Source of the DNA: Alviniconcha marisindica
Lineage: Eukaryota; Mollusca; Gastropoda; Provannidae
Reading direction: 5' to 3'
DNA: 64,000 nt
Assembly (NCBI GenBank): GCA_018857735.1
Contig: JABMCL010002018.1
Span: forward strand, 192,501 to 256,500
Part shown: positions 56,505 to 64,000 of the stretch, in pieces
How positions within the stretch are numbered: the stretch's first letter is position 1
Layout of the letters: each line of letters begins with the position of its first letter
The notes under the pieces: generated by a model
What the model saw: the letters and a program-made list of their open reading frames with translations, nothing else
Told to the model about the DNA's origin: nothing
Database searches by the model: none
Made by a program: the position numbers and the translations under genes

Positions 56505-57390
56505 ATACAGCTGACTGTAGAAGCACTGGTGAGTCCTCTAGTAAAATTTGCAGATGGTACAGAACTGGTTGGAAAAATTAGTAATGATGAAGATGCACTA
56601 TACCACAAGCAGATTGAAAACTTTCTGTGATAAAAATTACTTGTATTTGAATGTTTCCAAAACGGAAGAGATGTGCATTGATTTTAGGAAGAATCAAAGA
56701 TGCCTCAAACCAGTCTACATTAAAGGAGAAGCAGTGGAGAGAGTAGATACATATAAGTTCTTAATCTTAGGTGTGGTTTTTCATAGTAAGTTGAACTGGA
56801 AAGAGAACATCAACTCTGTGCTGAAAAAAGTGAACTCGAGAATGTATTGCATGAGAAAGCCGAGATCATTTGGAGTAAATTCAGATATATATATGCTATT
56901 AACTTTTTATAATGCTGTAACATGTAGTAATATGTGGTTCTGTCATTTGGGGTGGGAATATTTCAAAATTAGATAGAGGGAGGTTGGAAAAGATTGTAAA
57001 AGAAAGCAGGTCATGTTGTGGGAAAGCCACTGGACAGTTTCAAGACTTTACATGAAAAGAGAATGTAAACTAAAAATTATACCAGTCATTAACTGAGTGT
57101 GCGCATGCGTCAAGACGTCTGTTGAGGATGATAACTTTCTAAGGGAGTGTTGGGGATGTGTGAACCTAATGATTTTTATTGGAGAGTTTTTACGTTTTGG
57201 TTTGACAGAGAAAGCATTATTCCAGGTAATTGAGGGTTTGCTATAAGTGTATACAGATTGAGAGAAAGGGGGCGTATGTCTAAGAGTGTGTATATACTTG
57301 TTTCATGACTTAGAATTATTATGTTCTTCGTTGTGTGATCGGACGGCAGCTTTAATTTCCCGCTGGGATGAATAAAGTATATATATATTG
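56505..57390 (+). pseudogene. LINE reverse transcriptase 3' part
   Basis: The frame reads PLVKFADGTELVGKISNDED then (after a frameshift) FCDKNYLYLNVSKTEEMCID then FRKNQ, EAVERVDTYKF and HSKLNWKENINSVLKKVNSR. This is the CR1/L2/Rex-type RT palm and thumb. The catalytic FADD is FADG here. After further frame breaks the element ends with TTTCCCGCTGGGATGAATAA then AGTATATATAT, the usual LINE 3' end with a short tandem tail. Inactive. Confidence 0.85.
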
Positions 57391-58800
57391 AGGAATATAT
57401 CTTAAGGTAGATGATCTTTTAGACGCAACAAGCATTGATTCCATCTTTCTGTAATTCAGCTGCAACCTATTCAAAGTCATCCAGGACTTGACATCTGAAA
57501 TCCATTCTTCCACAGCTGAAATGGCTATTCAAGTTGGTCAAGTTAGAGATAGATTTGTGTTGGAAACAAACAGCAGCTTTTTTTTTTTTTTACATATTAA
57601 ACTGAAAGCCACTGTGCCATCCTGGGGCTAAACTTACAGCTGTGTGCAAATTTGCACGATCTGTTTTATTCTTTAGGTGTAATGGTTGAGGTTTTGGCTG
57701 GGTTAAAGGCACTTCATGCCTTCTCAGAATGGCGCTAAAGAGGAATCATTAAGGATTTTGCTTTCAGTTGTCCCACTGGTTTGAACCTGAATTTACACCC
57801 CACACCCTCACCCCATTTTCCCTCCTTTTTTTCTCTCCCCCTTCTCTTGTGCACCCAGTCCTGATCATGACACACCACATAAGACAAAGACCACTGAAGC
57901 TGCGACTAGATCTATTTAAAATTATAAAAAGGCAATCTCTACACACTTCACCTTGGGCTGGTTTTGGAAGTTTACAGCAAATTCAAACACACAAAATGTT
58001 GAAAAGTCAAAGAACTTTTAACTTTAATTTGATCAGTCAATACAAAACATGCAAATTTTCAGGGTAAGCCTATTTTTCAAGCAAGACATAATAGTTAATA
58101 CACAGACCAACCTATCATGACATTCCTCTCATTTTGAGCATATGGTGTCCATTCATTGCTTGGAAAAAGGGTTTACACATTTTGCATTACCTGATGTTGC
58201 AAGTGCTTCAACCGTTTGTGTTTTGATCTGGTTTGTCCCTTTAGTTTCCATTGCTGGGCTTGATTTTTTCTTTTTTCTTTCTTTCTTTTTAAGAAGCGAA
58301 GATAGCCAACAGAAGACTTTGGAACTGTTCCGGGCATTTTAAGTCCTCAGGCTAGAAGTAGACCTATCCTAAATGCTATAGTCTGCAAGATGTCACTGTT
58401 GAACATACTGAATGCAGTAATTTGTAGTGTCCTGATTCTGTTTTATTTCATACTGCATGCTGTAGTCTGCATCAACCAATTTCCAGTTGATTAAAAAAAA
58501 TTGAGAGTGAACAAGTGTTGCACTTTGTTCTGCGTGATTTCCTGCTGAATGCTGCCATTACAAATTATACATTAAAGTACTTCATTATTTCCTTTTGCTT
58601 TGTGCCCCTTTACTCATTACTGGACTTGTCATCCCTGCAGTGAATGTCCTTCTTTCTCATTGTTTCTGAAGCAAGGCATCTCAATCAAATGCAAAGAACA
58701 AGGAATTGCAGTAATAAATTATGTATTTTGATAGCCAAGTGTTCAGATCTAGTGTGCCAATGCTGCTATTGCCAGGTGCACTTACTGTAAAAATGCATTT
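57391..58800. other. Unassigned sequence
   Basis: No exon is convincingly recognised. A CTTTCTTTTTAAG acceptor-like site at 58293 precedes 60 bp of open codons, and an ATTAAA lies at about 58570. Whether these belong to a small plus-strand gene with the frame at 55219 is untested. Confidence 0.4.
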
Positions 58801-58985
58801 AGTTTTAAGAGAGGTAAACACACACACACACCTGGCAGTATTTTGAGACTTACTCCATATTGTGTAACTGAGCAGTGCATTTAGTTTTAAGAGAGGTGAG
58901 AGAGAGAGAGAGAGAGAGAAATGAACACACACACAAAGGTGTAAACGCGCACACACACACACACAATCTGGCAGTATTTTGGGAT
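58801..58985. repeat. Two-copy repeat with CA/GA microsatellites
   Basis: A segment with AGTTTTAAGAGAGGTAAACACAC and CTGGCAGTATTTTGAGACTT then ACTCCATATTGTGTAACTGA is duplicated at about 58797-58876 and 58878-59010, with different lengths of GA and CA repeats inside. Confidence 0.8.
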
Positions 58986-59010
58986 TTTTACTCCATAATG
59001 TGTAACTGAG

Positions 59011-60385
59011 CAGATACAGGCATACAGCACGTGAAGTATTATATGTAATCATAAATTCAAGATAGAGAAACATTTTCTTTTTTTGTAAAAAGGGGAAAAT
59101 AAGAGTATAGATCTATCAGTCATTGGTACAGTTAGAACAGACTATTGTGAAACAAATTTGCATCAGGACTGTTAAGAACTGTCAATAACAAAAACAAACG
59201 TAAGGAAACCAGAAGCAAACAGTCTACATATAACAGTTTGAAGCAACAGTTAAATAAAATGCATAAAATAAATCTGTGCAGCATAGAGTAACAAAAACAA
59301 AATAATCAAAAGGCATAGAAAATTAGGTCCCACATTGCTCATTCTCAATCAACTACAGAACATAGAAGGAAAAAACTTCACCCATCATAATTATTATTCA
59401 AACAAGTTGCAGCTTTCAAACTACTAGCTACTAGTACCACTCATACATAATGATCCTAACAAATGGCAAGCAGCCACAGAAAACTATCAGTACCGTCAAC
59501 AAGGAATGCAATGGTAACAATTGGTGCAGAAATAAAAATGCAGATGGAGGGTATCGGTCAAAAATGTAAAAATACACACAACCCCCATCCACCCATCCCC
59601 CTTAACTGCCCCAGTCTGTAGCCAATTTTCTGCACTTAAAAGTGCACGCGTACATGCCTGCAAATAGAAGTTTTACCAGTCCCATGACAACAAATCTACT
59701 TTAATACTGTGCATTTTGATGGAAATTGTTCCACATGCTAATATGAAAGAGGAAGAAAGCCTTAATTTTAAACTTGGCACTTTTACTGGTCATTTCCAAG
59801 TGGCGAGCGTGGCAGTGAAAGGGTTTACCCAACACAACAAGGAAAGAAAAACAGAAATCTATTAACAATTTCATCGCAAGACACTATGATGGATCAGGTG
59901 TCATATCAAACTTTACAAAAGATGGTTTTCTTGTTCATGAATGTTAAAGAACACCTTTTACAAAATGTTTGACATACACAAGGCAAAATATTTTTAAGTT
60001 TCTAAAGACTGAGAAAAAAATTCTTGGTGCGAGGGAACAAATGGAAAAAACACATGCCCACTACTGCATGTGTACCACATCAAAGCAAGCTACATTTTTC
60101 TCTTACATCACTGGCTAACTAACTCCCTCCAACTGGAAAAGCAAGTGTTTAATTAAATAATGTATGCTTTCAGAAGTTTTACAGCAATTCACAATGTAGG
60201 GATTTCCTCTTAAAATTTAGTCCTCCTAGGCAAACTCATGAATTAGTCGTAGGACAATATAAAAAAAATTAAAAACATTTTTTAATGAACTTCAGTACAA
60301 GCCAGCAATTCCAACAAAACAGATTTCAGAATGGAGTTCAACAAACAAGGGAGTTAATAAGTGTTCAAAAGCTGTCACACATACA
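59011..60385. other. Profilin downstream region or intergenic sequence
   Basis: Unique AT-rich sequence. It may contain the profilin 3' UTR, but I found no clear polyadenylation signal. Nothing else is recognised. Confidence 0.4.
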
Positions 60386-60524
60386 AAACAAAGATCCTAG
60401 TCACCTATGGTAACTCTCACCTAGCATGCAAGTAAGTACAAGGTACATAAACTCCACCAGAGGTACATCCTCGATACTTGCATGCCAGGTGCAAGTTATC
60501 ATAGGTGACACGGATCTTTGTTGT
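60386..60524. mobile_element. Palindromic MITE-like element
   Basis: Arms of about 48-50 bp (60386-60433 and 60475-60524) are reverse complements with a few mismatches, separated by 41 bp. Outer ends are AAACAAAGATCC and GGATCTTTGTTGTT; inner ends are GCATGCAAGTA and TACTTGCATGC. A diverged part of one arm and the loop occurs at 49938-50015, so this is a dispersed family. No TSD is assigned. Confidence 0.7.
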
Positions 60525-61686
60525 TGTTCGACATCTTTTGAGCGCTAATTCAGGAATTAACTCCCTCATTTCTGATCAAGATTTTAGGGCAATTGATCCT
60601 CCCCCCTCTATCCAACCAACATATCATTCTGGTTCCCTATCTACCACACCCTTAAAAAGCCCTGAACAGTACACACTGGCTGCATGACAACTTTAAGGAA
60701 ACATTCACTGGGCATTAGAAATTACAACCATCCACATGTTTTTCATGTACTTCAAAGAAAAAGAAAAGATCACGTACATCATCTGTACTTGTCTGAGGAC
60801 TTCAGGTCTTTCAAACTACAAAATGAAAAAGTGGATCAACTGACATGATATGTTGGGCAGGTGGCTAGGGAATGTCACACTAAATAAATGAATATAAAAA
60901 ATATGTGTACAAAAAGTTGCCTTGAAAAGAAAGATCAGGAATGTAGCATCTGTTAACTTCCAATTTTCCTCAGGTCCTAATAGTAAAGCCCCAAAAATTA
61001 ACAGAGAGACAAAATTTAGAAACAGAACGCATGGTCTGATTCGACTTAACAAAATGAAAATGAACACAAAAATTGACTGCCTGTAGGTTATGTAGAATAC
61101 ACAAGCTGTGACTGTTGGATGAGGGGCAGGGTAAGGAATACCTCGCTTTGCTCTGGCAGAATTCACCACTGACAAGCAATGTTGATAAGCTCTAATTGTG
61201 TAAAAGGACCCTGAAGTTTGGAAACAAGTCTTGAAACAGTGAGCAACTTCATTTCACTTCCAATCCCAGAAACCCCTTGCTCATGCAACTATGCTACCTA
61301 GTTTCAGGAACTGACAGCCACTTACTACAACTGCCCTGCTTCAAGTAAGGTCTAAAACCCATGAAGTCACTGTTTAACTGGCTCCTTGGAAGTGGAAAAA
61401 AGCAGACTTGTGGGCTTTTTTCAACGAAATACAGGTGAAGTGCTGGACCATGTCCCAGAACACGATACAAGCATGTCAATCTTTCTTCACACTGCAGTCA
61501 CACTCTGCTGCAATCCATTCAGACAGATACACACACTCACAGGGGATTATCAGCAAAAGAAAGCAGTATAAATTCCATTAAGAGGCAGGTGGGTAGGCTG
61601 GAATTGGGGGAACCCACAGAAAGAGAAAAGTGTCTCATGGAAAAGGAAACACAAAAAACAACAACAAAAAACCATTTGCTTCTAGA
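60525..61686. other. Probable profilin 3' UTR / flank
   Basis: Sequence directly downstream of the profilin stop on the minus strand. No further coding region or repeat is recognised. Confidence 0.4.
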
Positions 61687-62079
61687 TTAATAGCCTTGAT
61701 TTTCCAGGTTGGTTTTCACCTCTTCCACAGCATTTCGCACCTGGCCACCTTGAGTGCTGGAGTCCTTGTTGCAACCAAACACTAGAGCTTGTTTCGTCAG
61801 GCACACAGTCATCAACTTGTCCTTGTTATCTCCATGGCCCTTCATTACCAGCACGCCATCCTCCAGTCTCACAGGTAGCCATTTCTCCTTGTTGATCAAG
61901 ACCCCTTTGCTGAAGATTTCTTGATCATTCTTTCTGATATGCTCCTCCAGGAGCTTAGCATCAGCGGGTGGGATGCTCATGTTTCTGGCTGACCACGGGT
62001 TACCATCACGGCCATGAATTCCACAGAAATATGCTCCCTTTTCGAGGAGGCCGTCGGTCCATGCATCCCAACCTGACAT
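61687..62079 (-). CDS. Profilin
   Basis: A complete 130-residue protein, the usual length for profilins, starting MSGWDAWTDGLLEKGAYFCG. Profilin binds actin monomers, poly-proline ligands and phosphoinositides and supplies ATP-actin for filament growth in the cytosol. Family features: N-terminal W-x2-W/Y-type helix (WDAWTDGLL), a GRDGNPWSARN strand (usual G-x-DG-x-xWA), SKGVLINKEKWLPVRLEDGV, and a C-terminal helix ending VEEVKTNLENQGY. The coding part has no intron. Immediately upstream, TTCCTATGTTCCAG (minus) is a good acceptor, giving a 34-base 5' UTR segment to 62113, so a 5' UTR intron is likely and a processed copy is less likely. The ATG at 62079 is the only fitting start. Confidence 0.95.
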   Translation of the reverse strand: MSGWDAWTDGLLEKGAYFCGIHGRDGNPWSARNMSIPPADAKLLEEHIRKNDQEIFSKGVLINKEKWLPVRLEDGVLVMKGHGDNKDKLMTVCLTKQALVFGCNKDSSTQGGQVRNAVEEVKTNLENQGY

Positions 62080-62378
62080 GATGTCGGATCCACCAGATCA
62101 GTGAGTCCTAGATCTGGAACATAGGAACAAATACATAAGCAAACTATGTCAAACACCAAATAACTGTGTCTCTATTTAACTCTTCAGCACTGCCCATTAA
62201 AAAAAATCTAACTTATTTGCTGAAGGCCAACAAAATATATGAACTGGGGCGGGGGGGGAAATGCACAATAAAAAATCAAGCAATTATTTTTAGTCTTAAA
62301 AAATGGTTGGCATGTACAAAATGTAAGGGGCTCATTTTCACTTACATGAAGGGAAATATTTTAAAAAGTGAAGTAGTC
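62080..62378. other. Profilin 5' UTR and upstream intron
   Basis: Positions 62080-62113 are 5' UTR if the acceptor at 62114-62115 is used. The remainder is presumed intron with a G-run near 62250. Confidence 0.55.
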
Positions 62379-62382
62379 TTAA

Positions 62383-63725
62383 CCTTCACCATAAAACTTT
62401 CTTCCCATACGTTGTGGGTGAAAATTCACCCTTTATAGGAGGATCACTTACACCATGTACACACTGGGTGGAAATTCACCCACAACTTGAACATAGTAAC
62501 ATTTTCATGGTGTACATTGTGGGTTAAAATTCACCCATGACTTTATCATAGTAAAACTTTCACTGTGTACTTTGTGGGTGAAAATTCACCCATGAGTTCA
62601 CATAGCAGACTTCTTTGGCATACATCATGGGGTTTCCTCTTCCATCCAATTTGTGGCACAGCTGTGTAATGCAGTACCTCACTCATACAGTTCACTGGGC
62701 TGAATACACTTTCCTTCAACAAGTTGGCTGGGGATGTAAACGTCAATCAGCAAGTAGCCAAGTTGCCAGGTTTCTTCACAGCTCTCTTTCTCTCTGTCTG
62801 CGCTAATTTGTTATGACTTATGGTGACCAAGCCACAATGTAGCATAACTATGAAATAGCTGAGAGAATTATATATACTGTGAATCAGCTTGGCGAAAATG
62901 AAAATATAAACTTACTAGATATTTAACAACAAAGAAAACTTTTCAAAATCAAATTCATTACTGGGTTTGCATGCAAAACATTAGCTCCTGATTGGCAAAA
63001 AGAATTCTGTAATAATGTCACTCAAAGAAAGTGCTTTGCTCATCTCACTTTGTAAAGGACAACCAGCAAAAAAAAGTAGTAGACAAAGTCAGGAAATTTC
63101 CTTTTTCGCAACTGAAATATTTTTTGCGTTATGAATTTTTGAATGAATTTTCACCCACCGCGTAAGGCAAAGGTTTTAATGTGAAGGTTTTAATGTCGCA
63201 TTGTGTGCAAATCATCCAGAGAACAAGAGAGAGAGAGACACACACACACACAGAGGGAAAAGAGAGTGTGTGTAACATTTGTGCCTGTGTGTCATCAACT
63301 GTCAAGAAGAATTCCTGGCTGCCCGAGGTTCTGGACAAAGTTCAGTGATAGTACTAGTAGCGGGTCTGGTTTCTGGCCATTGTTTCCCCCCTGGCTGCCA
63401 TCTGCGCAGACCATCCTGACACATCAGTTCTCAAGTTCAGCCACCACTGGTATGGGTGAAAATTCACCCACTCTGTATGCCCTGCAGGGTTCTTTGAAAG
63501 CATGGGTGAATTTTCACCCAGGATGTATGGCGTGTCAAATCTGCAAGGTTTTTTATTATTTCAAAATTTTGTATTTCACAAACATATATATATAATCTTC
63601 AGCAAGCACAAGGGGAAACAAGTAGTTGACAGTCGTGAAATTTCCTTTTCATAACTCAAATATTTATTGTGTTACAAATTTAATGAATTTATGGGTGAAT
63701 TTTCATCCACTGTGTACAGCAAAGG
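62383..63725. mobile_element. Non-autonomous piggyBac-type element with TTAA flanks
   Basis: The element starts CCTT after TTAA (62379-62382) and ends AAGG before TTAA (63726-63729), the piggyBac rule of CCYT...ARGG between TTAA duplications. Terminal regions are inverted relatives: the left has AACCTT... GTTGTGGGTGAAAATTCACC and the right has GGGTGAATTTTCATCCACTG then TGTACAGCAAAGGTT. There is no transposase ORF. A duplicated internal copy of the right-end region is at 63065-63180. The near-palindrome GGGTGAAAATTCACCC recurs in it. The call is an inference from ends and flanks. Confidence 0.6.
62416..63708. repeat. Recurring 16-bp near-palindrome GGGTGAAAATTCACCC
   Basis: Found at 62416-62431, 62466-62481, 62521-62536, 62576-62591, 63454-63469, 63504-63519 and 63693-63708, with a half-site at 63144-63156. 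The first four are spaced 50-55 bp apart in a tandem subarray. Copies on the right have the centre in the opposite orientation (GGGTGAATTTTCACCC). Confidence 0.9.
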
Positions 63726-63729
63726 TTAA

Positions 63730-64000
63730 AAGAACAAACCATCTCACCACATGCTTTGTCCAAAAAAGGCCATCCTTTTTCCAACAGGTACAAGTGGTCT
63801 AAATTCTAATCAATCAAAACAAAAACTTCAAATTGAAGGTCTTGTTTTATAACACCCAATTTAGGATCCATTCACAAGTAATCATTAGTAGAACTGGATG
63901 CTGCAGTGTATACACAGCTGGCCTAACACCAACCACTATCCATGGCCTCTTTGATCTTGTCCCTTGGGCAACATATGTATGCAATTTGCACCAAGATCAT
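63730..64000. other. Window end, unassigned
   Basis: Unique sequence; nothing recognised. Confidence 0.5.

Overview
This is a eukaryotic nuclear window, most likely from a mollusc and probably a gastropod. Exons are short and widely spaced with GT/AG boundaries. Introns are packed with CA/TG microsatellites, minisatellites, tRNA-headed SINEs and decayed DIRS, Ty3/gypsy, piggyBac and LINE copies. I made no database comparison, so the taxon is an inference.

Layout. Positions 1-7107 hold the 3' end of a plus-strand EF-hand calcium-binding gene: three exons, with any earlier exons not seen or outside the window. Positions 7108-17600 have no recognisable gene and are dominated by tandem arrays and a SINE. 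Positions 17600-24650 are a transposon graveyard: piggyBac transposase remnants, then a DIRS-like element carrying rearranged Ty3/gypsy pieces. Positions 24675-49461 hold a minus-strand gene whose 15 recognised coding exons join in one consistent reading frame and encode a multi-C2H2 zinc-finger protein that I identify as the ZNF341 orthologue. Its first coding exon was not found. Positions 41225-46560, inside this gene, look like poor-quality consensus rich in doubled bases and homopolymers. Positions 50000-55200 are mostly unannotated and contain a possible promoter zone. Positions 55500-57390 are nested LINE and SINE copies. A minus-strand profilin gene with an uninterrupted coding exon lies at 61687-62079. 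Next to it, 62383-63725 looks like a non-autonomous piggyBac-type element with TTAA flanks and repeated near-palindromes.

The most unusual pattern is that many minisatellites appear to be seeded at exon edges. At least six exon boundaries, in two unrelated genes, lie next to arrays whose unit copies the end of that exon, mostly with its splice site. Each array therefore carries many decoy donors or acceptors. One zinc-finger exon (32576-32775) has such an array on both sides, each made from its own edge.

The three protein-coding genes (calcium sensor, transcription factor, actin-monomer binder) show no obvious functional link; the window looks like ordinary metazoan gene order with heavy repeat invasion.
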